Source: Oppiella nova
Taxonomy: Eukaryota; Arthropoda; Arachnida; Sarcoptiformes; Oppiidae
Length of the DNA: 20,645 nucleotides
Direction: 5' to 3'
Assembly: GCA_905397405.1 (NCBI GenBank)
Contig: CAJPVJ010000630.1
Location: forward strand, 1,459-22,103
The notes under the pieces are model-generated. The model saw only the letters and a list, made by a program, of their open reading frames with translations, was not told where the DNA came from and ran no database searches. Of the stretch, positions 1-11,185 are shown in pieces. The stretch's first letter is position 1, and each line of letters begins with the position of its first letter. A program made the translations under genes and the position numbers.

Positions 1-34
1 ATATAATCCATGTGATTTTGATGTTGACTTTAAG

Positions 35-388
35 GTACGATCGGTTTCGGAGATTTAGTACCCGGGGCTTCAGTCGTGGGGAGTGATAGCTCGCAAGAAA
101 AGCTCGTTATTTGCAGTCTTTATTTGTTGGCAGGTATGGTATACTATAATAGTATTTGATGAGAAACTAGTGTTACTTTTGATTTGTTTTTGTGTTTTAA
201 TTTATAATATATTGAATGTGTTGTGTCTGATGTACTGATGTAATGAAGGTATGGCTCTACTGGCGATGTGTTTCAATCTAATGCAAGAGGAAGTCATACA
301 TAAAGTGCGGAGTTGTGGCCAAAGATTAGGCATTATTAGTGAAAACAGAGACGAAGAGGAATACGGCGATGAGTTTGACATGTCTTGA
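35..388 (+). CDS. 3' end of an upstream K2P potassium-channel copy (last two exons only)
   Basis: Two exons are visible: 35-133, after the acceptor AG at 33-34 and before a GT donor at 134, and 249-388, ending in TGA at 386-388. They encode the second selectivity filter (TIGFGD), the outer loop, TM4 and a 45-residue final segment ending EYGDEFDMS. The stretch 1-388 aligns without gaps to 10798-11185. I see only two differences: T/G in the intron at 198 versus 10995, and a synonymous GAA/GAG at 343 versus 11140. Similarity stops right after the stop codon. Earlier exons lie outside the window or do not exist. It could be the tail of a very recent head-to-tail paralogue or an unmerged haplotype or assembly copy of the downstream gene. 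Channel identity is certain; independent existence of the gene is not. Confidence 0.82.
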
Positions 389-389
389 A

Positions 390-413
390 CACTGAGAGAG
401 AGAGAGAGAGAGG
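390..413. repeat. (GA)n microsatellite
   Basis: A short GA run begins a few bases after the stop codon of the upstream K2P copy, where similarity to the downstream copy ends. The duplication breakpoint therefore sits next to simple-sequence DNA. Confidence 0.85.
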
Positions 414-690
414 GCTATGGAGTCAGTGGTCTATTGCCAGTCACTACAGCATCCCTGGCATTCAAACTAATCCTAAGCCACTATTGTATGGCATTGTTAT
501 TCTCATAGCAATGATCTTATATACTGAATATTAGCAGACATTGTACGGCATTGTATGCTATCATCTCATTGTGATAGCAATGCACGCACTCTATCATTGC
601 GTGTAATTATCGACTTAACGAGGCTTTTGAGTCAAACTAGAAATTCATTATTCCCTTTGATTAGTCCTTTAGTTTTATATTATATTTTTG

Positions 691-696
691 AATAAA
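691..696 (+). terminator. Candidate polyadenylation signal AATAAA for the upstream K2P copy
   Basis: A canonical AATAAA lies about 300 nt after the TGA at 386-388, a normal 3'-UTR distance. In such AT-rich DNA the hexamer is common by chance, so this is only a candidate. Confidence 0.35.
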
Positions 697-1240
697 CTTT
701 TTCATTAAATCGCATTAAAAAATACATATTATTATACTAATTCACTGTTGTATTCCCCGTAGAAATGAGTATACATTTTCACACATAAATATAATGTTCA
801 CTCATTTTTAGTACAAATAACTTAACAAACATTGATCTTAATTAGATTTGAAATCATATTATACTAGTATTATGTAACATGGTAATTTTGTACATTACAA
901 TAGCCTACGCTACGTACAATAGATTTGAAAATCGACTGCTTTTTACTAAACAGTGTTATAGAGTTTGTTTTTGTCATTAAATAAAATCCGCTAATTTAAA
1001 TGAAATCATTAAAAACACTAAATTGGTGAACAATAGTGTGAGAAAATAGATGTATTTCTCAATTCTTCCTGAGTGTGTCGTCTCTTGTGGTGGGAAACGG
1101 TGCTAAACTCATATGGTTTGAGTGGCACAGGGATGCAAAGGGTTTGGGCGCTGCGAAAAAAAGTTGGCAGTAACGCAGACCTGCTCCCAATGTATGGGCC
1201 AAAAGTGTAGCAACAGATAGGAGTTAGTAGTGGTTCTCAT

Positions 1241-1529
1241 ATGGCTTTGGATAGAAAGAGATCGACACGAAGGAGTGCACGACATCCCCATCGAGAGCCT
1301 GTGGGTCCGGCGCAGGAGGACAGGCGTCCGCCCGCATCCAAATGCAAGACGTGTTGCCGGAAGTTCCTGGCGTTCCTCGTGTCCAACGTCGGCCTCTGCG
1401 TACTGGTCGTCGCCTATTCAGTGGGCGGCGCCTTCATGTTCCGGGCACTGGAGGCCCCCTACGAGGTGGAGACCGCCAAACAGGTGATCGACTTGCGGAA
1501 CAAAACCATTCATCACTTGTGGAACATAA
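1241..1529 (+). CDS. K2P exon 1: basic N-terminus, TM1, start of the cap
   Basis: It encodes residues 1-96 plus the first base of codon 97. The N-terminus is strongly basic ([15 protein letters not shown]) and a CxxCC cluster (CKTCC, 35-39) precedes TM1. It ends at the donor GTATGT (1530), phase 1. GC content is far above the surrounding DNA. The frame runs on into intron 1 to a stop near 1589, so intron retention would give a short TM1-only product. Confidence 0.92.
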
Positions 1530-3028
1530 GTATGTCTTATATTCTTCGGGAGTGCGATGTGTCACCGCGTATTGGGATGTCATATGAGTAATGAATGCAT
1601 TGTGTGTTTTGTCTCCTAATGTCTCGTAGCCTACAATCACAACGTCTTCAACTACAGTGTGTGGCGGCAATCGATCGTCGATGAGATCAAGAGCTTTCAA
1701 AGTGATCTCATGAAAGCGATCAAAGATGGCTATGAAGGGCAACAGGACATGGGTCAGGAACAGTGGTCTTTCTCCGGTGCCTTCCTCTTCAGCCTCACTG
1801 TCATCTCCACGATCGGTATGTTTTTAATTAATTTTGGCGCTAATATATCACTCGCTTGTCCTCATTAATCGATCGCCAAATAACTTATATATATATATAT
1901 ATATATAACTATATATACGGTGTGTATATCTATCGGTATATAAGAGGCCTTTTGGGCTCAAAATAATCGACAATAAAAGTAATAAAAGTTTTCACGGAAT
2001 AGCGATTGAATGAGTTTCGCGTCCTCATAGTGACAGTCAAAGACAAATCAAGTCCTTTGTTGTCACCGAAGAATTAATTATGTTTTAGTCCACAATGAGA
2101 GAGAGAAAAAAAAGTTTAGTAAAACAAATGATTCATTTGATTCCGACACTACTATAACGTATGGGCCCTAACTGTTGTTGATTACAATTACTACCAAAAC
2201 GGTTGTTGTCTATACAGCTATTATTAAATGTGATTTCATTACAAACACAACGAAAATTGCATTTCTATTTAACAGTAGACATACAAAAATCCAATAACTA
2301 TACCAGGCTTTTAAAACTAAACGGCTTATATGTATGCAAACAATTATAATAACACTGATTAAGAATTTGCGAGTGTTTTGAATTAAATTTGATAATTAGA
2401 GCGCAAAACACAGTATTTGTTTCACAAATCTATTTCTATTATAGTTATAATCTAAATAAAATACAATTTATTTTTATGTTAAACGCCACAAAAGCATCGC
2501 AAAAATATTTGAAAACTTTTTTTGTTTCTCGCATCGAAATTCTGTGTGAATACTGAGGGAAACACTTGACTACTGAGCATAAGATATGAAAACTGTCATC
2601 AATTCCTATAGTCTTTGATGAATAATGTTTTAATGCTTTAAATAAAAGCAGTGAAAACTTGCCATACTACACACAACTTGCACACTTCATGGTATGATTT
2701 ATAAAATATAAAATATACTATATTTTTCTTAGCGACAGCAATACAAAAAAGTTTGTGCTTTTAGTATGAATTGGGTATCAAATTATAATTCAGGAGAAAG
2801 AATTTTTGAAAACTCTATTCAATAATAATATATTCGATTATTTGTTGCAAATACTAGAGTATCATACACTACTACTCGACGTCAATACTACAGAATATTC
2901 TGTATTTCTGTATAATATACGGTATACTTGTTTTTGAAGTAAAGGCTGAGTTAGCAATGGTTTTGCATGAAAAGTGGATTCAGTGATCGCACCGACGACT
3001 GTATTCTTGAGCACACTTTTAGACAAAC

Positions 3029-3070
<42 letters not shown>

Positions 3071-6000
3071 GGAAGAGCCGTGTGATTGTTCGCTGTGTTT
3101 GTATCACTTGATGCCGTCCTCATTGGAAAGCATCCAAAATCATATCTCAATCTCTATTTCTCTGAACTTTTTGAAGTATATATATATTAGTTACGATACA
3201 TTTCATAAGCCGTATTCATCTGATCGGCGGCCATATTGACTATGATTGCAACGCTGGCATCACATCCAGTGTCTCTCCAGTCGACACATGCACTCGCATT
3301 CACAACCCTATTGTCAATACAAAGAGATCGCAGAGATTGGCAGCAATGATATAAACCCCGTCTTAGAGCTCAACGTCTCAAATGACACCAAAGTTGAGAA
3401 CAGCTCTCAATCGATCACATCCTAAGACATCACTATTGGCATAGTATTTGCCGCACAGTTAGAGGACATTCCCTTTTAATTAAGTGATTATTTAATTAAA
3501 TATAAACTTTTGTATTATATAACACACAAAAAACGAGACACAGAGAGATAGTATTTGCGAAACCAAAGCATCGCTTATCGATTGTTATAATTAACTTAAA
3601 ACATGTTTATATTTAGTGTCAAAGTCTACAAGACATCAAATTAAGATTTATTGGTTTGGTTTCAAAAGTTGTGTCGAAATGATTTCTAAATATCTCAACA
3701 AAAATTGTTTGCAACGTTTCAATCAATTTCCGCCACAGAGAGAGAAAACCTCATTATTATTGAATTTTTTGAGGATAAATAATTAGACAACTCTTAAAAA
3801 TCATACATTTCGCAAAAACGAGTATTTATTCATTTTTTCCCGTTCAACATATATTTTATGTCTTAATACAAAACTCTGTACTCATTATTCATTTTTTAAA
3901 TCACATCTTAAGATCTGAAAATAAATGACTCGAACAAAAAGCATTAGTAAAATAGTAGCGAAAGTTACTTATGGGAAAGGCATCTCACAAATTATAAAAT
4001 ATGCTTTTATCTAATATTTCATTTATGAGTTGCACACAATTCCCGTTGACTTTTCGTATTTTACACAAAGAATTAATTATCAAAACGAAACATTTGAAAA
4101 ACTTTAATAATACTAATTAATGCTTGTAATAACATAATATGAATATTGTACAATATTATTATATTCATAAATTAATATCAAATCTCTTTATTTCATATAA
4201 AACATGTAATTATTATATTTAAAAGAGTGTTTATTTTAGAAATGAAAAATTCTATATTTTTATTTTAATTGAATCGTTTAATCATTTTTAGAAATTATTA
4301 TATTATAATGGTATATTGGGGTGTCTTAATTATTTTTAAATAAATAATAAAATTCTTATGAATTGTTCGCCAAGTGTTGAAAATGGTTTTATAAACAATG
4401 TTAAGAAAAAGACTGTGACCTACATACTAAGGTTTCATCAAACTTTAATATACACTTAACTTTCATATAGTTTTAAAACCTATTTTGTTGAAAAGTGCAA
4501 GGGTTACTTCAAAATAAAAACAGTTGATTTTTAAAATTCACCTAATTTACCATTATTTACTTAAATACTAAATTAATAAAAATGCTTTTATAAGTAGTAA
4601 TAAGTTATTACTAATAACCATGTTAAAAGTGTAAGTTTAAATAGCGAGTATATATATATAAATTAGAAGTGATTCCCAATAAATTGTTTTTACAGCTGTT
4701 ATCCTCACTCTAGTCTCCCGTTTAGATAAACGGCGACTATTTTTAACGTTTACGTCAAACACAACTAAAATTGTTGTTAAATTTACTTTCAATTCAACAG
4801 ATTTATTAAGCGTTTCTTATTTACAGAGAAAATTCAATAATTAATTATGAAAGCGAATCGAGAAAATAAGCGCAACAACTGTTTTCATTGCTATTTCGGT
4901 GTTTTGCTATATGTCTGGTGTATTATTACTGTTTAAGCAACACTTGAGTTGATTGTCTTTTTGTTAAAAATGCATTTTAAATATATCAGCATAATTTTTG
5001 ATTATGGCTTACGAAAGCCGTGTCGAGAATGAAATGTGTTTATGAAACTTATAAATAGTTTTCATGCCATTGATTCCCATAAATACACAAATTCGGTGTC
5101 AAACACAATACTTATCGTATGTTTTGTCAGAGAGTCTATTAATTGCCTTTTTAAATTTCAATCAATATCTGTGTATTTTCAAAGTTTATAGTTAATTGAA
5201 AATAATTTCAATTTCATTACAATATTCAGTGTTTTGAGAATCTAGTGAATTTTATTTTTACATTTGTTTTATAATATAAGTTGTAATAGCAAACCGAATG
5301 GTTATGAATTGAATTACAGCAATGTCAAATCAATTTATAAGAACTATATTTTATTTTATAGTAATTTAAAAGTCATTTACGGTATGCTTAGAAAGATTTC
5401 TATACGACGTGTGAGCCAAACAAAATTGAATCAAAATATTGTGTTTTGCATAAAAATGAGCATAAAATGTGATTTTAAGCCAAATATTATATTTTTTCGT
5501 CTTATTATTTGTGAAGAATATTATGTATTGTTTGGCATTTAAGTCACGTTAAGTCGTGTCTATTATTCATAAAATTTATATATATTTCTTTGTAAATTAA
5601 ACTAAAAATCCATTAGTTTTTAAAACTTAAGTTTTATATTTTAAAGAATTGCCATTTGATGAGATTTTTGCAAACAAATATTTGTAATTCAAAATAAATT
5701 TTATATAATATTTCCAGACATTAATGATAATATTTATTTCAGTATGTCGTTGATGCCATAAATCTTATATTAATGAGAATAATATATTAATAGAATTATC
5801 CGAGAATTAAAACAATTAGCTATTTATAATTTGTTTTGATTTGTGAGCATAAATTTATATTAAATTAACCCAAAAATATATGCCAAAAATACATATCACA
5901 ATCTCTTTACTTACTTATTATCTCTGGAAATTAGGGGAATATATAGTTTTGCTTTTATATTATTAATTTACTCAAAAGTCGAGCATTTCTTTGAAATTAG

Positions 6001-7875
6001 ATTTAATGTTTAGCTCCATATTAACGACTGGAATCACTAATTTGTTACACGAGTTATAAAAATGAAAATAAAAGGATTTAGACAATACTAAATGTGGCAA
6101 AAATGTAATTTTATATTTAAATTAATTATTCAAACGTAGTGTTCAAGTGATGAGAGAGAGAGAGAGAGAGGGGGAGAGAGAGAGAGAGAGACTCTAATAT
6201 TTCATTACTTATTTTACATTTGATAACTAATCTAAAGGCATAGAAATACTTTCCGTTTTTGTGTTGGAAAAACATAATTATTCACTTTTAAGCATTAATT
6301 GTTAACATGAATAATGTTTTAACACTTTTTGCAACTCAAATTCCCGTATTGAGCCAGCACACACACACACACACACACACACGCAAATTTACGGGTGTTC
6401 ACTATAAACGAGAGACATTTATTTGAAACATATTTTCGCTAATTATTCAAAAAATAAATCCATAAAAATGGTTTTTCTCAGCCGATTCCGTGTGATGGTT
6501 GGGTCAGATTTCAGGCCTGAATTTTCAAGACTGAAATCTAATTAATTTTTAATGATGTGCTCTTTATTTTTTATGCCTCTAATAGAATCAGCACTTATGA
6601 TATATCCCTACAGAATATATGATATATAAAAGAAAATGTGAAATTTTGTTTTCAAAATATCCATTCGCTAATGGATTTTGAAGTATGTTTTGAGCGAAAA
6701 GTTTTTGCGACTAAACTCTCACAATAGGACTGAGGATATCTTCCCAATTAACGTATGCTTTGAGCCAATTCTGGGGCTCACAAAATGGCATTTATGATCA
6801 CTGTATATATATATATATATTTAAATTAGGATTCTTATACCAGAATATTCTTACATGTTTATTTTAATGATATTCACGCCATATGTCTATAGCAAATACG
6901 AATTAGTATTCAATTCTTATTATATGCATGCTAATTTATTATATTTTACATTCAATTATCAAATGTTTATATATTGGTCTAAAATCTAATTCCTTGATTT
7001 CAATCATTGATTTGTAAAAATAATTTATTATTCACTAAACTATTATTCAATTTTTAATTTTATCATTTGTTTGAGTGGCTATCGATTTAAATCTTTTATC
7101 TACTGAGACGTTGGGCAACGATGTAACAAAAATAGGCTTTCCATTATTTATGGCAAACAGCAAAATAATAATAAATATGATTTTATGACATTTGTATCTG
7201 TAATGTAAGAAATAAATTAATATCCAGAGATATTAAACTTCACAATGTATTGCAGTCTGGCTTTTAAAAATAATTTTGCCAAAACTAGACTACTGTATAT
7301 CTATAGTTTATATTCTAACAGTACAGTAGTAACACTTAAAAATTATTAATACAATAAAATGTATTTTTTTAATCTCCAAAATTAATAACAAATATGATGT
7401 CTAGAAATACATTCCCATGAATTGAATTAACCCGGTGTTAACGGATGAGATCTATACGACTATTGCACTCTATTGTATTGTATAGTATTATATATATTCG
7501 AGATTTGTTGCAAACCCCAGAGAATGTCACTGATTATGATTATATTCCCCAAATTAATGCCATATTTTGTAACATTATCTCAGACTTCACTTATAATAAG
7601 TCTACACATATTGTATAGACATTACAATTCTATTAATATGATATCGATATGAGATTATAGTAAATACAAAGAAATTAGTCTTCACTTATTGGTTGGTCGT
7701 ATTGGATCTCATGTCAGGGGAAATCTCGCATACATTAAGAGTTTGTGAGTCTCTCTCTCTCTCTCTCTCGCTCTCTCTCAGATTATAGTAAATACAAAGA
7801 AATTAGTCTTCACTTATTGGTTGGTCGTATTGGATCTCATGTCAGGGGAAATCTCGCATACATTAAGAGTTTGTG

Positions 7876-7921
<46 letters not shown>

Positions 7922-8605
7922 CTCACAATTGATCCCATCTTTCTATCGTCACTACAATTATTTGATTGTGTTTTATATATGAAAAAATGTGTTGTTTTTC
8001 CAACACTTTTATCGGCTCTGCTTTTTATGAGTTATAGTCCGGGCGCTCATCCATTCAAATAAAACAATGGATGCAATGATGAGCTCTTTTTTGCTGTATA
8101 TTCTCCTCGTATGTAATATACAGAGGAATACACTCTCGAGAGTAATACTCATCGCATATACAGAATAAATACATTCACATGTATTGTGATTCATATCATT
8201 CACGACATTTATTCCTGTAATCAAATATTTGTGATATTTATATGAAAATGCATTCAATTTTGGAAATGTGTTTAAAAATAAATTTAGTTCGCCTTAAATG
8301 TCGTAATAAAAACACGCATAAAAAACCAAAAAAAGTTTATATTAAAAATTAATTTCATTTCAAATTTAGTATATTGATATATTTCTCGCAACCCTATATT
8401 ATTACTATCAATATTGATATAAATATATTTTCACAGCAAGTGAACCAAAAAAGTAATACAAACATTATATTGACTAACGGTTTGGCACAACAAGATTATA
8501 TGCCTACAAATTATTGATACTTTGTGTGCGCCAGTAGTTTGTGTGTTAAAGATAGAAGTGAAGATCCATTTCCTCATAGAATTACAGTGAGAGCAATGAT
8601 GAGTA

Positions 8606-8646
<41 letters not shown>

Positions 8647-11185
8647 CAAAATAGTCGGCGTTTCAAAAGAAATGAATAACACATTAATATCTATGCATTT
8701 ATACGAGAAGTTTAGTAAAAGAAATTTAGACGTTATTCAAACATTAGTACTCAATATAACTACCGGTGCCTTAACGTACTATAATAGCGTAAGAATTATA
8801 TCTCCCTTTCCTTTCATTAATAGTAAAACTAATAAAATTTGTTCATATTTTCACTTTTCTTTCACTTATTTTATACGAAATGTATTGCAAATACTTTAGA
8901 CTGACTTAACGACAAGTATTACTATAAATACGAATTATTTGTGCAAACGTATAGACAATCTATTAATAAATAAGTTATAATATTATGCATGGATTTGAAT
9001 ATTTGAATATTGCAAAAATGGTTATATGTTATAGGAATTTTTATTGTAGAAATTGTAGTGAATAAATTTATGAACAATATATGGATTTCTATTTATATAA
9101 CACTCGTTTTAATCGCTTTAAAAAATAGCTCAAGTGTTAAGCATGTATATAATATAAGTGAATATATATTACACTTATAATAAACAGTAAAACCCTTTTA
9201 CATAATAGAATAGAATTGAAAATAAACCTAAATTTAAGTCATTATACATCCGTTTATTAATAGATGAGCTCCGGAATTGTGCTGAGACTCAGTTATCCTT
9301 AGTTTTAGTGCCTATTCTGCTAACAAAACGCAACCCGTATACCAGTATATGAGCCAAAAGAATGCCATAGTCTTAACCATTTTGACAATCGTTTTGATGT
9401 TTATGTTAAATCTGATTGTTTATGAGACACTTAACTCAGTCACTAAAACAACAATATTTTTCTTTCGCAAAACACAAAAGCTTTTATATATATTTATAAA
9501 AATACATTACGTTTAAAAAATTTTTCTCCGGATTTCAATGTTAAGCACAAAAAATCATAAAAATAATAATAATATTTCCAAATCCTATTCTTTTGCCATT
9601 TTTCTCGAGATATTTATTACACTGTCTCTCGCATGTGAATTGTCGATGAATTTTATTTTTATTTGATTACATGGGAGAATATTTTCCGAGTATTATTTAT
9701 ATAATATGCGATTATATTTCCCATGTCTTAGGCTTTGATTTAATGAACAATTTTCTGGTTTATTCGTAACGATATCTCCGCCGAAAATAAAACATAATTT
9801 ATAATAATTACGGAGAGTTTTTATATAATTTAATTTACCCACATACAAATATACACTGCAATTCTCGCACACAAACACACAAACAAATTATGTTATTATC
9901 AGACATTAAACTCAAGAATATTCTGCGATTCTATAAATACTAACGTTTATTTGTTTTAATGCTAAAAATACTTAACTATACGATAAATATTTGTGTTTAA
10001 TATATATCTTACATACGAAAGGTTACGGCAACATTAGCCCGCGAACTGATCGAGGCAAAATCATGACAATACTGTATGCGATATTTGGCATTCCATTGAT
10101 GTTACTGTACTTAACAAATATCGGCGATATATTGGCGAAGGCTTTCCGTTACGTCTACGGGCGCCTGTGTTCGTGCAAATCGGGTGATAATAAGAAAGCC
10201 TACAACCGGTCGGTGCGATACGGCCTCAACCGCAGCGTGTCGTCGGTCACGCCGTCCGGAAACCAGAGGCTGTCGCCGCAAACGCCGACCCATTCGTTAC
10301 CGAACTCTCCAATGTCTTCATTAAACAGACCAATGCATCCCATTCTCCACCAAATCGGGTATGACTTGGATTTCACTTTAATTACACAAACAGTAAAACG
10401 ATTGAAAGAGAAAAAAACAAGTTTTTATAAGTCCTGCTAAATTGGCTTTCAGTTCAGCGCCGCCACCAGGGATTGGGGATCAGCAGACGCTGCAAACGCT
10501 GACCAGAGATAACGCATCTCTGTTTCAGAGGCAGTCAAACAGAGGCGACTTATCCGATGGCGCGATCACTGAATCGGCGTTTAATTTCAATGTTGTCAAC
10601 GAGAGGACCAAGGAGTCCACGCGAGTACACGTGCCCATCACCCTGTGCCTGGTCCTACTGACCAGCTATGTCTGCGGCGGTGGTGTACTGTTCTCGCTGT
10701 GGGAGGGCTGGAACTTCTTAGACGGCGCCTACTTTTGTTTTGTTACTCTAAGTAATTTTAAATTTAATAAATCTTTCCTATTATTGAACGTTCAAACATA
10801 TAATCCATGTGATTTTGATGTTGACTTTAAGGTACGATCGGTTTCGGAGATTTAGTACCCGGGGCTTCAGTCGTGGGGAGTGATAGCTCGCAAGAAAAGC
10901 TCGTTATTTGCAGTCTTTATTTGTTGGCAGGTATGGTATACTATAATAGTATTTGATGAGAAACTAGTGTTACTTTTGATTTGTTTTTGTGTTTGAATTT
11001 ATAATATATTGAATGTGTTGTGTCTGATGTACTGATGTAATGAAGGTATGGCTCTACTGGCGATGTGTTTCAATCTAATGCAAGAGGAAGTCATACATAA
11101 AGTGCGGAGTTGTGGCCAAAGATTAGGCATTATTAGTGAGAACAGAGACGAAGAGGAATACGGCGATGAGTTTGACATGTCTTGA
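1241..11185 (+). CDS. Two-pore-domain potassium channel (K2P, TWK/TRESK-like), complete six-exon gene
   Basis: The product is a K+-selective leak channel of the plasma membrane, expected to work as a dimer and set resting potential (family knowledge). Six exons join in phase: 1241-1529, 1630-1815, 10022-10358, 10453-10751, 10832-10930, 11046-11185, totalling 1350 nt and 449 residues. Visible elements are TM1 at about 43-67, an extracellular cap with N-glycosylation sequons at N87, N95 and N104, pore 1 with TIGYG at 157-161, TM2 at about 173-196, a ~135-residue cytosolic linker rich in S/P and charged residues, TM3 at about 331-352, pore 2 with TIGFG at 372-376, TM4 at about 393-417 and a ~32-residue acidic tail. 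Linker and tail proportions recall KCNK18/TRESK and nematode TWK channels. The start is supported by an in-frame TAG at 1208-1210. The cap lacks the cysteine that links subunits in many K2Ps. Exact orthology is not established. Confidence 0.93.
1630..1815 (+). CDS. K2P exon 2: cap helices and pore helix 1
   Basis: The acceptor follows a pyrimidine-rich stretch ending ...TCGTAG at 1629. The exon encodes residues 97-158 and the first base of G159, ending SLTVISTI. The donor is GTATG at 1816. At 186 nt with phase 1 at both ends it is symmetric; skipping it would keep the frame but remove most of the cap and pore helix 1. Confidence 0.92.
1885..1907. repeat. (TA)n microsatellite
   Basis: An uninterrupted TA run lies about 70 bp after the exon 2 donor. 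Confidence 0.85.
3032..3066. repeat. (GA)n microsatellite
   Basis: A perfect GA run of about 35 bp inside K2P intron 2. Open frames crossing it translate to RERE or LSLS and are artefacts of the repeat. Confidence 0.9.
3214..3479 (+). pseudogene. Exon-like, GC-richer island of unknown identity inside intron 2
   Basis: This block is visibly less AT-rich than the sequence around it and reads like protein in two overlapping + frames. One frame, open to TAA at 3352-3354, includes [20 protein letters not shown]. The other is open from 3246 to TAA at 3423-3425, includes [20 protein letters not shown], and resumes after that stop with [17 protein letters not shown] before TAA at 3477-3479. An acceptor-like tgtctctccag ends at about 3282. 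The frame switch and in-frame stop suggest a decayed exon, a processed fragment or an unrecognised small exon. I do not recognise the family. Spliced from exon 2 at that acceptor in phase 1, it would add 26 residues and stop at 3352, truncating the channel before the filter; this is speculative. Confidence 0.3.
6152..6191. repeat. Interrupted (GA)n microsatellite
   Basis: A GA run with a central GGGG interruption; the purine strand is +. Confidence 0.9.
6358..6382. repeat. (CA)n microsatellite
   Basis: The only CA/GT run of note in the window, about 25 bp. Confidence 0.9.
6803..6820. repeat. (TA)n microsatellite
   Basis: A short TA run in intron 2. Confidence 0.8.
7653..7920. repeat. Tandem duplication, 128-bp unit ending in (CT)n
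   Basis: Unit 1 is 7653-7780 and unit 2 starts at 7781. About 97 bp of unique sequence (7653-7749 and 7781-7877) appear identical by eye, each followed by a CT run. The first run is broken by a G and the second is longer. Identity without decay indicates either a very young duplication or an assembler path through the CT run taken twice. Confidence 0.92.
8608..8643. repeat. (CT)n microsatellite
   Basis: A perfect CT run; the purine strand is minus here, unlike most tracts upstream. Confidence 0.9.
10022..10358 (+). CDS. K2P exon 3: end of filter 1, TM2, linker
   Basis: The exon completes G159 and continues YGN, TM2 ([16 protein letters not shown]) and most of the cytosolic linker to codon 271. 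The linker has a basic segment after TM2 and a proline-directed serine/threonine cluster ([16 protein letters not shown]), which are plausible kinase-site candidates. The donor GTATGA starts at 10359, phase 2. Read-through into intron 3 stays open until about 10440. Confidence 0.93.
10453..10751 (+). CDS. K2P exon 4: rest of linker, TM3, pore helix 2
   Basis: The acceptor AG at 10451-10452 is the one that fits phase 2; another AG four bases later would shift the frame. The exon encodes residues 272-370 and the first base of S371, including [20 protein letters not shown] (TM3) and [10 protein letters not shown] (pore helix 2). The donor is GTAATT at 10752, phase 1, immediately before the second filter. 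Confidence 0.93.
10832..10930 (+). CDS. K2P exon 5: second selectivity filter and start of TM4
   Basis: A 99-nt symmetric (phase 1-1) exon encoding [10 protein letters not shown], the outer loop and the first part of TM4 ([12 protein letters not shown]). It is identical at the base level to the exon at 35-133. Its flanking introns are short: 80 bp before and 115 bp after. Confidence 0.93.
11046..11185 (+). CDS. K2P exon 6: end of TM4 and short acidic C-terminus
   Basis: Encodes M405 to S449 and TGA at 11183-11185: end of TM4 ([11 protein letters not shown]), then a hydrophilic tail ending [15 protein letters not shown]. It differs from the upstream copy (249-388) by one synonymous change. 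Confidence 0.93.

Larger units (their letters stand above)
389..1240. other. Spacer between the two K2P copies
   Basis: This stretch holds the 3' untranslated sequence of the upstream copy and the 5' flank of the complete gene. Two related phrases sit at about 487-525 and 543-585, each with ggcattgt followed by atagcaatg, suggesting a small decayed local repeat. No convincing open frame is present. I cannot point to a defined core promoter for the gene starting at 1241. Confidence 0.5.
1816..10021 (+). other. Long intron 2 (8.2 kb) interrupting the P1 selectivity-filter codon
   Basis: The donor GTATG at 1816 and acceptor CGAAAG at 10021 leave the first base of G159 (of TIGYG) upstream and the other two bases downstream. 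The intron is very AT-rich. It contains several (GA)n/(CT)n tracts, one (AC)n tract, two (TA)n tracts, a 128-bp tandem duplication and one GC-richer exon-like patch at about 3214-3479. I see no other supported gene on either strand. An intron at this filter codon is, to my knowledge, a recurrent K2P position, but its length here is in strong contrast to the other introns (80-115 bp). Confidence 0.85.

Noticed and set aside
5264-5542. A 92-codon + strand open frame in the long intron
   Set aside because: It is rich in N, I, K and Y, as random AT-rich DNA gives, and has no recognisable domain or splice context.
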